Assembly: GCA_024228935.1 (NCBI GenBank)
Contig: JAAESX010000234.1
Location: 1-64,000 of the forward strand
Length of the DNA stretch: 64,000 nucleotides
Direction: 5' to 3'
Source of the DNA: Pseudomonadota bacterium
GTDB taxonomy: Bacteria; Myxococcota_A; UBA796; CAJQPC01
How positions within the stretch are numbered: the stretch's first letter is position 1; every line of letters starts with the position of its first letter. This document shows positions 24,895 through 34,199 of the stretch, in pieces. A program made the position numbers and the translations under genes. Below the pieces are notes generated by a model, which saw only the letters and a program-made list of their open reading frames with translations, did no database searches and had not been told where the DNA came from.

Positions 24895-25167
24895 ATGCGA
24901 ACGGTACTTCTGGCACTCGGCCTGGGTGTGGGCCTGACGGCCTGTTTCGAGGACGGCGGCTTCGACACCGGCGACAGCGGCGCGAGCGGCTGTTGCTTCT
25001 ACGCGTGCGATGACAGCGAGACCAGCGGGTGGATCCTCGCGGACGGTCAGTCGGAGTGCTCGGTGCTGGCCGAGGACGCGTGCGCCGGCGGTGGACTGCA
25101 GGTCTCGGACTGGCAGTACGACGGCGAGTGCGACGCCCAGTGCGACGACTGCGACCCGGGCTTCTAG
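24895..25167 (+). CDS. Cys-rich small lipoprotein
   Basis: 90 residues. Lipobox LTAC (Cys17) follows a short hydrophobic leader. The mature part has eight further cysteines in pairs and near-pairs (GCCFYAC, ECSVLAEDAC, ECDAQCDDC), which suggests a disulfide-bonded surface protein. GGAGG precedes the ATG by four bases. It is divergent from the small-membrane-protein operon, whose tails are also Cys/Tyr-rich, but there is no sequence similarity. Function unknown. Confidence 0.75.
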   Translation: MRTVLLALGLGVGLTACFEDGGFDTGDSGASGCCFYACDDSETSGWILADGQSECSVLAEDACAGGGLQVSDWQYDGECDAQCDDCDPGF

Positions 25168-25179
25168 GCCAGTCGACGC

Positions 25180-26565
25180 CTAAGCGATCACGCGGCGGAC
25201 ACGGACGTCGGCCTCGGCGAGGTCGACCTCGATGCGCTCGGGCGGGATCGTGCCGTCGTCCTCGCGCACGACCACACACAGCGGACGAGAGAACGTGTCC
25301 GGCCCGCGGCAGAGCCCCTCGGACCGGACCTCGCGCCCGTCGGACAGCTCGAGCAGCGTGCCCGGCGGGAAGGCGCCGACCTGGTTCAGGAAGAGCTGGA
25401 ACAGGATGGGGTCGTACTCGGTCCCGACCATGCCCGACATGTACGTCAGCGCGACGGCCGGTGAGTACCGGCACTCCTCGCTGTACGTCAGGTTGTCGTA
25501 GTCCTCGCAGATGCGGATGATCCGCCCGAACAGCGACGGCTTGCCGCGGCGGCTGTCGTACGACTCGTGGTGCTCCATGACGGCCAGGAGCCGGTGGACG
25601 CGCGCCTCGTGGAATCCGCGCTGGCGTAGGAGGAGCCGCGCTCCGGCCGCGCCGTGGCGCTCGAACGGGGGGGCGTAGCCAGGATGGCCCGTCGCGGGGT
25701 CGGCGCCCTCTCGTGCGGCGTAGCCGACGTCGTGGAAGACCGCGGCGACGCCCAGGTCCTGGAGCTGCGCCTCGGAGAGATCGAGCGCGTTGCCGATGAG
25801 AAGCGCGAGCCGCGCGACCCGGGTGCTGTGCGCCCCGTGGCGGCTGCTGGTCTCCCAGTCCTCCCAGAGCGTCGAGCCAGCGATGCCGCCCTCCAACATC
25901 TCGGTGACCGCGCGCCGCAGGGGGAGCGGGTTCGGCAGGCGGCCGTGGCCCATGTTGTCCCAGGCGTCCGTGACCGCTCCTCGCGACCTGTCCAGCACGT
26001 ACTCGACGTCGGCGGCGGTGTACTCCCCGCCCTTCTCCTCGCCCTGCATCCGGAAGCGGAAGACGCCGAAGACCTGGACGCTCTTGAGGCCGGCCTCGTC
26101 CAGGGTCCTGGCCAGCGCCTTGCGAGGCGACTCGGGGTCCGGATCACCGGCCCAGGCCTCGACGAGGTGCGCGACCTCGGGCCGGGTCAGCACCGAGTGG
26201 AAGCTCACGCCGCCGACGCCGTGGCGCTTGAGCAGCGAGGACATGCCCTCGGCCTCGCCGCGCTCGTCGAACCGCAGCCGGACGTCGTTCAGGTAGGACT
26301 GGTCGTCCACCGCGACGAGGTGGATGGCGCCGAGCTTCTCGATGAGCTCGCGCTGGATGGAGATGAAGTCGGCCGTCGGCTTGGTGAACGCGTCGTTGTC
26401 CAGCGCGTGCACCTTCACCAGACGCAGAAGCCCCGCGAGCACCATGGCGAACCGCATGCCGTCCTCGCGGATCCAGCGCGCGAGCTCACGGTCCTCGCCC
26501 GCCTGGGCCTTCCGCATGGTCTCGTCGAGGCGGTTCTGTGCCAGGTCGAAGCGATCGTCAGCCAC
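25180..26565 (-). CDS. Degenerate HD-GYP domain protein
   Basis: 461 residues. The N-terminal ~200 residues are helical and unassigned. The C-terminal part is an HD hydrolase domain of HD-GYP shape: HSTRVARLALLIGNAL, the HD pair in FHDVGY, EHHESYDSRRGKPS, then GRIIRICEDYDNLT. The c-di-GMP phosphodiesterase signature is eroded: HDxGK reads HDVGY, and the GYP loop is replaced by RRGKP. It may bind but not cleave a nucleotide. I chose the GTG at 26565 (GAGG site ahead) over the one at 26574. It overlaps the upstream HEAT-like gene, so the two are co-translated. Confidence 0.8.
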   Translation of the reverse strand: MADDRFDLAQNRLDETMRKAQAGEDRELARWIREDGMRFAMVLAGLLRLVKVHALDNDAFTKPTADFISIQRELIEKLGAIHLVAVDDQSYLNDVRLRFDERGEAEGMSSLLKRHGVGGVSFHSVLTRPEVAHLVEAWAGDPDPESPRKALARTLDEAGLKSVQVFGVFRFRMQGEEKGGEYTAADVEYVLDRSRGAVTDAWDNMGHGRLPNPLPLRRAVTEMLEGGIAGSTLWEDWETSSRHGAHSTRVARLALLIGNALDLSEAQLQDLGVAAVFHDVGYAAREGADPATGHPGYAPPFERHGAAGARLLLRQRGFHEARVHRLLAVMEHHESYDSRRGKPSLFGRIIRICEDYDNLTYSEECRYSPAVALTYMSGMVGTEYDPILFQLFLNQVGAFPPGTLLELSDGREVRSEGLCRGPDTFSRPLCVVVREDDGTIPPERIEVDLAEADVRVRRVIA

Positions 26566-28321
26566 GCTCTTCACCTCGGCGACGCTGACGACGACGCGCC
26601 AGCGACTTCTGGCAGCGCTCAGCCAGCTCGGAGCCCGCGCGGGACGCGAGCCAGTGCAGCAGCTCGTCGTCTTCCTCGCCGTCGATCAGCTCGAGGCCGG
26701 CGGCCCCGGCGAACTGCAGCGTGAGGTCACCCGACGTCGCGGTGAGCCGCTTGAAGAACCCAGCCGGACGGATCCACTCGCGGAACCGCAGTCGCCCCAG
26801 CGTCGGGTTGAGCCGCGCGATGGCGATGCCTATCTCGGAGGCCTCGCGGTGCGGCACGTTCGTCCGAACCGTCAGGTGGTCGATGAGCATGCGCACGTTG
26901 GTGTGCGGCCGCTGCCCGAGCTCCCGGATGGACGCGAGCCGCACCTCCTCGACCGGGCAGTCGAGCAGGACCTGGAGCGTCGAGCTGGCCTCGGCCGAAG
27001 ACGGGATGTGCTGCAGGAAGTACAGCAGCTCGCGGAGCACGTCGGCGTGACCGCTGGACGCGAGCGCCTCGCCGACGTCCAGCGCCCGCCCCGGGATGGC
27101 GTGGGCACAGGCGCGCAGCAGGTCCTGCTGGACGTTGGCGTCCGAGGCGTTGAGCAGCTCCTCGATGACGCGGTCCTCATTGCCGGGGATGAACCGCTCG
27201 ATCAGCTGACGCGCGATGCGCCGCTGGACCGGCCCCTGCTCGACCTCGATCAGCCGGATCATGCTGTCCAGGTGGTCACCCTCGACCTGGTCGAGCACGT
27301 GCAGCAGCTCGTCCGGCGGGCGGGTGTGCGTGTGCGCGATGGACCGGAGGATGCGGCGCAGAGCGGTGGGGTCGGCGAAGCCCTCGAGGATCGGCTTCAC
27401 GCCTTCGGGATCGACCGGCTCGACCGCCTTGATCAGGTCGATGAGCGTCGAGAGCGAGCCGAGCTGCTCCTCGGCCATCAGGAAGTCGCGAAGCTCGATG
27501 ATGAAGTGCTTCACGTCGTCAAAGCCCATCGGGTCGATGGGGTCGTGGACGAGCAGCAGCATCCTCTGGACCAGGGTCAGCGTGGCGAAGCTGAGGTCCT
27601 GGGTGTCGAGCTCGGCGCGAAGCAGGGCGAGCTGTCCCTTGGTGAGCGGGGCGTACCGGACCGCCGTCGGCTCGGACAGCGACGGCAGCGGCCGGTCCCG
27701 GTCCTTCGGCGCCTCGATGTGGGCTGCGGCGCCGGCCTGGCGGCTTCCGCGACGCCCGCCCTCGGCCGCGCGCTCCTCCTCCTCGTCGAGCATGACGCCC
27801 TCGACGGCCTCGATCCGGATGTTCGCGAAGCCCGCCTTCCAGAGCAGCGTGACGATGTCGTCTTCCTGCTGGCGCACGCCCGTGTAGCGAATCGACAGGA
27901 CCTCGAGCAGCCGGAGCGACTCATCCCAGGTGACCATCGGCTCGATGGTCAGGTGACGGACACCGTCCCGGAAGAGGCGGTAGGCCAGCGAGCGGGTGCG
28001 ATCTCGCTCGATGTAGACGACCTCGCCTTCGAGCACGAACTCGAAGGGGCGCACCTCGAGGTCGAGCTCGCCGTACGACCCGGTGAACAGGTCCAGCCGC
28101 TTCTCGTAGTCCACGAGGAACGCCTTGATCGCCTCGTTGCGGGCGTCGTACAGCAGGAAGCTGCGTGCCGCGCGTGCGATGGCGAGCAGGCAGGCGTTCG
28201 CGGCCTGGCCCCGCTCGGTGCTGCCCACGCTCCGTTCGGGCGCGAGCAACCACTCCTCGTGGGTCTCCGGCGCTTCCTGCTTCTGCTCGTCTTCCTCGAC
28301 TGTGACGTCGGGTTCGTCCAT
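26558..28321 (-). CDS. HEAT-like repeat protein coupled to HD-domain gene
   Basis: 587 residues, soluble. The N-terminus is acidic (MDEPDVTVEEDEQ). Residues ~40-180 are a mixed domain (RSFLLYDARNEAIKAFLVDYEK..., EGEVVYIERDR). From ~330 to the end helices repeat in a HEAT-like fashion (DSMIRLIEVEQGPVQRRIARQLIE, LDCPVEEVRLASIREL). It probably acts as a scaffold for the HD-domain partner encoded immediately downstream with an 8-base overlap. The longer open frame up to 29404 only shadows the divergent esterase gene, so I start at the ATG at 28321. Confidence 0.8.
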   Translation of the reverse strand: MDEPDVTVEEDEQKQEAPETHEEWLLAPERSVGSTERGQAANACLLAIARAARSFLLYDARNEAIKAFLVDYEKRLDLFTGSYGELDLEVRPFEFVLEGEVVYIERDRTRSLAYRLFRDGVRHLTIEPMVTWDESLRLLEVLSIRYTGVRQQEDDIVTLLWKAGFANIRIEAVEGVMLDEEEERAAEGGRRGSRQAGAAAHIEAPKDRDRPLPSLSEPTAVRYAPLTKGQLALLRAELDTQDLSFATLTLVQRMLLLVHDPIDPMGFDDVKHFIIELRDFLMAEEQLGSLSTLIDLIKAVEPVDPEGVKPILEGFADPTALRRILRSIAHTHTRPPDELLHVLDQVEGDHLDSMIRLIEVEQGPVQRRIARQLIERFIPGNEDRVIEELLNASDANVQQDLLRACAHAIPGRALDVGEALASSGHADVLRELLYFLQHIPSSAEASSTLQVLLDCPVEEVRLASIRELGQRPHTNVRMLIDHLTVRTNVPHREASEIGIAIARLNPTLGRLRFREWIRPAGFFKRLTATSGDLTLQFAGAAGLELIDGEEDDELLHWLASRAGSELAERCQKSLARRRQRRRGEERG

Positions 28322-28429
28322 TCCTCGCCTCGCCGCGACTCTACAACGCGGCCGGATGCTCGTGACCGGATCTTCACCGAGACCCGGACCGAGCGAGCTA
28401 GTGTGGCCGACTTCGCACAGGAGACCGCG

Positions 28430-29359
28430 ATGATCCTCCTCCTCGCCTGCACGGGCACCGACCTCCCCGCAGCCGACACCGGCAGCACCACCGACTCGAC
28501 CCCGGTCGAAGACGCCTGGCCGTCGGGCCTGGCCGAGATCGGCGCGCCGACCGGGACCTGCCCCGACCTCGCCGCGAGCGGAACGTCGACGATGGAGAGC
28601 AGCGGCGAGGAGCGCACCGTCAGCGTCGTCATCCCCGACGAGGTCACCTCCGACACAGGCGTGGTCCTGTTCCTGCACGGCCTGATGGACCCCGGCTCGA
28701 CGCCGAACCCCACCGAGTACATGATCGACGGGCTCGGCCTGGACGACCTGGCCAACGACATGGACGTCATCGTGCTGGTGCCCGAGAGCGGCACACGCAC
28801 CGAGTTCAACATGTCGTTCTTCCTCTGGGACGTCGAAGGGAACACGGACGCGGACATGGTCCTGATGGACGACCTGCGGAACTGCGTCTACGAGGCGCAC
28901 CAGCCGGACATGACCCGCATGTCCCTGACCGGCTTCTCGGGCGGGGCGCTGTTCGCCACCATGGTCGCGAGCACGTACGGCGACAGCTACGCGAGCCTGG
29001 TCGAGATGAGCGGCGGCGCAGACATCGAGGTCGCCATCCTGGACGGCCTGGTCGCCGAGTACTCGACCCCCGCCTACGTCATGCCCGCGCTCCTGTGGTC
29101 GGGCGGAAGCGCCGACGTCTGGCCGAACGAGTCGTTCCCCATCGTCGACTTCGCCGCGGCCACCGACAACCTCGAGGCCAACCTCGCTGGCGACGGCCAC
29201 ACGACCGTTCGCTGCGGCCACGACAGCGGCCACACCGTGACGAACCCCGAGTGGCGGTCCGCCGTCGAGTTCCTGGGCGCCCATCGCTTCGGCGAGGCCT
29301 CGCCGTACGCCGGCGGTGACGTGAGCAGCCTGGACAGCAGCTGCTCGCTGTCGGACTGA
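28430..29359 (+). CDS. Alpha/beta-hydrolase lipoprotein (esterase family)
   Basis: 309 residues. Lipobox LLAC (Cys7), then an Asp/Thr/Ser-rich linker typical of this genome's surface lipoproteins. The hydrolase core has VVLFLHGLMDPG (oxyanion loop), GFSGG (the GxSxG nucleophile) and CGHDSGHTV near the end as the catalytic His. The layout resembles PHB-depolymerase/feruloyl-esterase-like enzymes. The substrate is unknown. AGGAG sits about seven bases before the ATG. It is divergent from the HEAT-like gene. Confidence 0.85.
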   Translation: MILLLACTGTDLPAADTGSTTDSTPVEDAWPSGLAEIGAPTGTCPDLAASGTSTMESSGEERTVSVVIPDEVTSDTGVVLFLHGLMDPGSTPNPTEYMIDGLGLDDLANDMDVIVLVPESGTRTEFNMSFFLWDVEGNTDADMVLMDDLRNCVYEAHQPDMTRMSLTGFSGGALFATMVASTYGDSYASLVEMSGGADIEVAILDGLVAEYSTPAYVMPALLWSGGSADVWPNESFPIVDFAAATDNLEANLAGDGHTTVRCGHDSGHTVTNPEWRSAVEFLGAHRFGEASPYAGGDVSSLDSSCSLSD

Positions 29360-29394
29360 GCCCTGCTGGCCCAGGAGCGCACTAAGATGCGCGT

Positions 29395-31083
29395 GTGAGC
29401 GCACAACAGGAGAAGTGGATCCGTTGGGCTGGAGACGGCCTGGCGCTCGCGGTGCTGCTCGCGCTGGGCCTCGTGATGTGGTTCACGCCCGCCGGCGGCC
29501 CCGATCTGCCGGCCTGGGCGACGGGGCACGACCTGGTGCTCGATGGGCCCGATGCCGGCGAGTGGGCCATCAACGCGATGCGGGTCGCGCGCGGTGATCT
29601 CGCGTCCGTGGACGCCCACCGCATGCCCGCGTGGCTCGTCGCGGTGGCGCTCGTCTCCAACGCCCTGCCGGACATCGCGCAGGCCGGACACTTCGTGAAC
29701 CACACGGCCTTCCTCCTCCTGCCGCTCGTGCTCTACGGGCTGGGTCGCGCGGACAACGGGCCAGCCACGGGGCTGATCGCCGGGATGCTGGCGCTCGGGT
29801 GCATGCCGCTCATCAAGGCCTCGGACCGGTATGGCGTGGACCCGTTCGTCGCGGTCGTCCTGCCGATGACGCTGCTGCTGGCGCTCCCCGTCCGCCGGCG
29901 GTTCTGGCTCGCGCCGATCGCCGGGTTGTTCGCCGGGTATGCGGCGCTGTCGCACTTCACCGCGCTGCCCTACGTCCTGCCCGCGGCGCTTCTGATCCTG
30001 CTCCGTGGGCCCACGCCGCGTTGGTGGCATCGGCTGGCCGGGTTCGCGCTCTACGCGGTCAGCGCCCTGTTCGTCGTCTACCTGGCCGAGTGGCTGGTGG
30101 ACCTGATCGACCCGTGGGATCTGGTCGGCGCCGTCAGCGAGGGCATCGACAAGGCCGACACGGCCGGTCCGCGACACGGACAGCTGTCCACCGGCGCCCT
30201 GGAGACCCTCGAGATGGGTCGCTCCGAGGCCGCCGGGCTGGCGATCCAGAACGGCCTGGAGCCCTTCTGGCAGGTGGTGCCCGTCCCCTGGCCGCTGCTC
30301 GCCGTCCTGCCGTGGCTCGGGGCGGTCGGAGCCGGGCTCGGCACCGCGAAGGGGCCCGGTCGGTGGCGCTTCGCGCGCTGGTTCGACGGCTCGCTGGGGC
30401 TGACGCTCGTGTGCTGCCTGGCGCCTCTTCCGGTGCTGGCCGCCGCCGGCGCCGAGCCACGCTACGCCTCGAACCTCCTGCCGTTCGTCGCCGTCCTCGT
30501 CGCCCGCGGGCTGGGCTCGCTGCCGGGCGTCATCGAGCTGGGCCTGCGCGAGAAGTGGGCGTGGTTTCCCCGTGGTGTCCTGGCCTTACCGCTGGTCCTC
30601 TGGATCGGCCTGAACAGCTGGCGTGCTGGCTGGGAGCAGCGTCAGGAGCCCCAGCCCGTCGACAACCTGGCGACCTCGGCCCGCGAGCTGGGCCTGCGGA
30701 TCGAGGCGAACTTCCCCGGCGGAGGGGGCGCCGCCTCGCCCATCCGCGAGGCGGCGGCCTACGCCGGTCGGGACTACTGCCCGACGACCGCCTGCCCCTT
30801 CGGGAACGGAAAGGGCTGGTTCGAGCAGTGCATCGCCGCGGTGCGGTCCCAGTGCAGCGGCGACGGGCCCATCCCCTACGTCGTCATCGAGGAGGGCCCC
30901 ATCGGGATGGGGGACAGCGCGAACGTCCAGGCCATGGGGGCCTGGGTGGTCGAGAAGTACGAGGTCGTGGACACGATGACGGTGCCGCGCTTCAAGGCAA
31001 CGATCGTTGCAATTCCCCGGGCCTCGGAGCCATTAGGGGAGCCCCCCGAACTCCCCAATCCTGACCCGGAAGGACCCCCATGA
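29395..31083 (+). CDS. Polytopic membrane protein, GT-C glycosyltransferase-like
   Basis: 562 residues with ~10 membrane helices in the first 410, then a ~140-residue extracytoplasmic C-terminal domain with five Cys (GRDYCPTTACPFGNG, EQCIAAVRSQCSG). The first loop contains LVLDGPDAGEWAINAMRVARG, which has the acidic-residue position expected of GT-C/PMT-like transferases. No closer family can be assigned. The GTG start at 29395 is chosen because the nearby ATG runs into a stop. The last codons overlap the peroxiredoxin start (ATGA). Confidence 0.75.
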   Translation: MSAQQEKWIRWAGDGLALAVLLALGLVMWFTPAGGPDLPAWATGHDLVLDGPDAGEWAINAMRVARGDLASVDAHRMPAWLVAVALVSNALPDIAQAGHFVNHTAFLLLPLVLYGLGRADNGPATGLIAGMLALGCMPLIKASDRYGVDPFVAVVLPMTLLLALPVRRRFWLAPIAGLFAGYAALSHFTALPYVLPAALLILLRGPTPRWWHRLAGFALYAVSALFVVYLAEWLVDLIDPWDLVGAVSEGIDKADTAGPRHGQLSTGALETLEMGRSEAAGLAIQNGLEPFWQVVPVPWPLLAVLPWLGAVGAGLGTAKGPGRWRFARWFDGSLGLTLVCCLAPLPVLAAAGAEPRYASNLLPFVAVLVARGLGSLPGVIELGLREKWAWFPRGVLALPLVLWIGLNSWRAGWEQRQEPQPVDNLATSARELGLRIEANFPGGGGAASPIREAAAYAGRDYCPTTACPFGNGKGWFEQCIAAVRSQCSGDGPIPYVVIEEGPIGMGDSANVQAMGAWVVEKYEVVDTMTVPRFKATIVAIPRASEPLGEPPELPNPDPEGPP

Positions 31084-31538
31084 GCCTCGTTGGCAAGACC
31101 GCCCCCGACTTCACGCTTCTCAACACCGCTCGGGAGCCGATCACGCTCTCGGAGCTCCGTGGCAAGAAGGTCATCCTCGCGTTCTTCCCCGCCGCCTTCA
31201 CCGGCGTCTGCAAGAAGGAGCTCTGCACGTTCCAGGACAGCCTCGCTGGACTGAACGACGCCAACGCCACCGTGCTCGGCATCAGCGTGGACGCGCCCTT
31301 CTCCAACGGCGCCTTTGCCAAGGACAACGGCGTCACGTTCGACATCCTCAGCGACTACGCCCGCACGGCCGTCGCTTCCTACGGCGTCGAGCTGCACGAC
31401 TTCGCCGGCATGACTGGGTACACCGCGTCCAAGCGCGCCGTCTTCGTCGTCGGCGCCGACGGCAACGTGACGTACGAGTGGGTCGGACCCAACCCGGGCG
31501 TCGAGCCCGACTACGACGCGGTCAAGGCCGCCCTGTAG
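31080..31538 (+). CDS. Peroxiredoxin (BCP/PrxQ-AhpE type)
   Basis: 152 residues, a complete thioredoxin-fold peroxiredoxin. The active site FFPAAFTGVCKKELC gives P37, T41 and peroxidatic Cys44 (PxxxTxxC). Cys49, five residues on, is placed as the resolving Cys of atypical two-Cys PrxQ enzymes. It reduces peroxides with thioredoxin. No signal peptide, so it is cytoplasmic. The ATG overlaps the stop of the membrane protein. Confidence 0.93.
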   Translation: MSLVGKTAPDFTLLNTAREPITLSELRGKKVILAFFPAAFTGVCKKELCTFQDSLAGLNDANATVLGISVDAPFSNGAFAKDNGVTFDILSDYARTAVASYGVELHDFAGMTGYTASKRAVFVVGADGNVTYEWVGPNPGVEPDYDAVKAAL

Positions 31539-31550
31539 GAGCCTCGGCTT

Positions 31551-32711
31551 CTATGCGTCTGTCTCGGGCGGGGTCACATGGCCCCGCCCGAACAGCACCT
31601 GGTCGATGCCGTTGACCCGGTGAATGGTCTCGAGGCCGTCCAGCAGGGCGTCGATCGCGCGCAGATCAGCGCGCCCCATGTCCAGCGTGAACCGCACGGC
31701 GCGGTCGTCGTGGAACAGCTCAGGGTCCGAGATGTAGTGGAACCGGCCTCCCTCCGAGGTCCCGAACGCGCCCTCGAACCCGGCGACGTACCAGTCGGCG
31801 AAGATCGGCTCGAGGATCTGCTCGGCGTTCCCGTGTCCGATGACGACGGTGATCGGAAGCTGGTCCCAGGGGCACTGGCTCGAGACGTACACCGGGAGCG
31901 TCCCGACGTCGCTCTTGAAGACCACGGGAGCCTGGGCGAGCGGCTGGAAGCCTCCCAGCGCGACGATCATCGGCTGGTCGCCGATCTGACCGGCGCCGCC
32001 TTCCGGGCTGGCCAGGTCGACGCGCACGGCCGCGTACGGACGAGCGCCCTCGGGGATGATCGGCAGGAGCCGGCCGTCGTCGGCGCGGGTCATGCGAGCC
32101 GGCTCGGCCATCCAGCCCTGCTCGGCCATCTCGGCGGCCTTCTCGTCGAAGAACTCGACGTACATCTCGCGATGCGCCTTCAGGAAGTCGCGGGGCTCGA
32201 CGTGGTGGTCGGCCAGCAGCACCGTGAACTCCGCCACCGAGGCGGCGAACTGGGCGGCCCCCTCCTTGTGCTCGTCCGGTGCCTTGGAGAGCTCCTGGAA
32301 CCGCTTCATCTCGGCCAGCCCTTCGGCGTGGCGACCCATCGCGAACAGCAGGTGCCCGTGACCCGCTCGGGCCTCGTGCTGAGCGTCCAGGTCGTACAGC
32401 TTGTCGTAGGTCTCGAACGCCCCCATCGGATCGTCGAGGTCTTCCTGCGCTGCCGCCAGCGCGACATGGATGTGGGCCAGGAAGGCACCGGGGACGTTGG
32501 CCTTCCACGCCAGCTCGAGGGCCGACGCGAAGCGATCCCGCGCCTCGACCGGCTTGCCGGTCTGCATCAGGATCACGCCCATCGCGTGCTCGAGGTCGGG
32601 TCGCGGCTCGTCGCACGCCGCGACCGCGCGCTCCATCCACTCGAGCGCCTGGTCGGCGTCGCCGTTGTTCAGAGCCTTGGTCGCTTCTTCGGCAAATGCT
32701 TCGGGAGTCAT
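31551..32711 (-). CDS. TPR-containing protein of unknown function
   Basis: 386 residues, soluble. The N-terminal ~200 residues are TPR helices (ALNNGDADQALEWMERAVAAC, VEARDRFASALELAWKAN, GAFETYDKLYDLDAQHEA). The C-terminal half is an alpha/beta domain (VRVDLASPEGGAGQIGDQPMI, VYVSSQCPWDQLPITVVIGHG, VLFGRGHVTPP) with no recognised motif. It is divergent from thyX with a 47-base gap, so both may share regulatory sequence. Confidence 0.75.
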   Translation of the reverse strand: MTPEAFAEEATKALNNGDADQALEWMERAVAACDEPRPDLEHAMGVILMQTGKPVEARDRFASALELAWKANVPGAFLAHIHVALAAAQEDLDDPMGAFETYDKLYDLDAQHEARAGHGHLLFAMGRHAEGLAEMKRFQELSKAPDEHKEGAAQFAASVAEFTVLLADHHVEPRDFLKAHREMYVEFFDEKAAEMAEQGWMAEPARMTRADDGRLLPIIPEGARPYAAVRVDLASPEGGAGQIGDQPMIVALGGFQPLAQAPVVFKSDVGTLPVYVSSQCPWDQLPITVVIGHGNAEQILEPIFADWYVAGFEGAFGTSEGGRFHYISDPELFHDDRAVRFTLDMGRADLRAIDALLDGLETIHRVNGIDQVLFGRGHVTPPETDA

Positions 32712-32758
32712 CTGAGGTCCTCGGTTACTCGGAGTATCCCGCCAGGACTCCCGACCCC

Positions 32759-33658
32759 ATGAAGCTCAGCCCCGACATGCGCGCGGCCATCGACGACGCC
32801 CGCGCCCAGAGCCACACCACGCGACGCGCCACGGTCCCGGCCCTGGAAGAGATGCTGTACGAGCCGACCTTCGTGCTCGACCACGGCTTCGTCCGGTGCA
32901 TCGACTACATGGGCGACGACGCCGCCGTCGTGCAGGCCGCCCGGGTCAGCTACGGCCGCGGCACCAAGAAGTCGCTCCAGGACCGCGGGCTCATCCGGTA
33001 CCTCATGCGGCACCGGCACACGACGCCGTTCGAGATGTGCGAGCTGAAGCTCCACGTGAAGCTGCCCATCTTCGTCGCGCGGCAGTGGATCCGGCACCGG
33101 ACCGCCAACGTGAACGAGTACAGCGCGCGGTACTCCATCCTCGACAACGAGTTCTACCTGCCGACGCACGACCAACTGGCCGTGCAGAGCCAGAACAACA
33201 AGCAGGGTCGCGGCGAGGTCCTGTCCGGGGACGACGCCGAGCGCGTGCTCGAGCTGCTGAAGCGCGATGCCATGCAGTCCTACGACACGTACACCTCGCT
33301 GATGGAGGACCATGGCCTGGCCCGCGAGCTCGCTCGGATGGACCTGCCCGTGAACTTCTACACGCAGTGGTACTGGAAGGTGGACCTCCACAACCTGATG
33401 CACTTCCTGTCGCTGCGCATGCACCCCCACGCGCAGTACGAGATCCGCGTCTACGGCGACGCCATCGCCGACTACGTGAAGGCCTGGTGCCCCCACACCT
33501 GGGAGGCGTTCGACGACTACCGCCTCAACGGCGCGTTCCTCTCCAAGGCATCGATCGGCGTCGTGAAGAAGCTGATCGCCGGCGAGCAGGTCGAGCAGAA
33601 GGGCAGCGGTCTCAGTCCCCGCGAGTGGCGGGAGCTGATGGGTGTGATCGAGGGCTGA
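32759..33658 (+). CDS. thyX: Flavin-dependent thymidylate synthase ThyX
   Basis: 299 residues. Makes dTMP from dUMP using FAD and methylene-tetrahydrofolate. The ThyX motif RHRxxSxNExSxRY appears at 112-126 as RHRTANVNEYSARYS, with Ala at the first Ser position. Other family blocks are present: RHRHTTPFEMCELKLHV (84-100), ARQWIRHR and the C-terminal NLMHFLSLRMHPHAQYEIR. It is longer than the common ~220-250 residues because of an N-terminal extension. It allows thymidylate synthesis without ThyA. The ATG at 32759 begins the family-like region. Confidence 0.95.
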   Translation: MKLSPDMRAAIDDARAQSHTTRRATVPALEEMLYEPTFVLDHGFVRCIDYMGDDAAVVQAARVSYGRGTKKSLQDRGLIRYLMRHRHTTPFEMCELKLHVKLPIFVARQWIRHRTANVNEYSARYSILDNEFYLPTHDQLAVQSQNNKQGRGEVLSGDDAERVLELLKRDAMQSYDTYTSLMEDHGLARELARMDLPVNFYTQWYWKVDLHNLMHFLSLRMHPHAQYEIRVYGDAIADYVKAWCPHTWEAFDDYRLNGAFLSKASIGVVKKLIAGEQVEQKGSGLSPREWRELMGVIEG

Positions 33659-34165
33659 TCAGCCCAGCTTCTTCCGGATGTTCTGGACCGTGCCCATCGT
33701 GCGCGTGGTGCCGAGCCCCAGGACCTTGTGCAGGCCCTTGTGGTCCAGATCCGAGGTGCTGATCCCCGTGCGAGGCAACCAGTAGAGCTCGCGGCCGACG
33801 ATGGCGAGCAGGTCGTCGTCGCTCGCGAAGGCCAAGGCTGCGGCGATGGTCGCGGCGTCGGGGACGGACTTCAGGAACGTGACCTGGAGCTTCCCGCGCG
33901 GGGCGTGCTGTTCTTCGGAGAACGGCGACGTGATGGCAGCCAGCTCGTCAGCCGACCGGACGAACGTACGCACCTCGTAGTCGAGGGCCTTCTGGAGCCC
34001 CGACTCGATGGCGGCCTCATCCGAGGCACCCTTGAACATCACGTTGCCGCTGGCTCGGTAGAGCGCGACGTCGGCGAAGCCCATGCCGGTGAAGATCTCG
34101 GCGAGCTCCGCGTTGGTGATGCGGCGGCCCCCGACGTTCATGCCGCGAAGAAACGCTACGTGCAT
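33659..34165 (-). CDS. DUF1697 family protein
   Basis: 168 residues. The start HVAFLRGMNVGGRRITNAEL followed by GFADVALYRASGNVMF is diagnostic of DUF1697. The end SDLDHKGLHKVLGLGTTRTM (RNWNT-like motif) also fits. It is cytoplasmic; the molecular function of the family is unknown. Its stop abuts the convergent thyX stop with no gap. Confidence 0.9.
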   Translation of the reverse strand: MHVAFLRGMNVGGRRITNAELAEIFTGMGFADVALYRASGNVMFKGASDEAAIESGLQKALDYEVRTFVRSADELAAITSPFSEEQHAPRGKLQVTFLKSVPDAATIAAALAFASDDDLLAIVGRELYWLPRTGISTSDLDHKGLHKVLGLGTTRTMGTVQNIRKKLG

Positions 34166-34199
34166 GACGGGGGCTATCCGGCGAACGCCGGCGGCGAAG

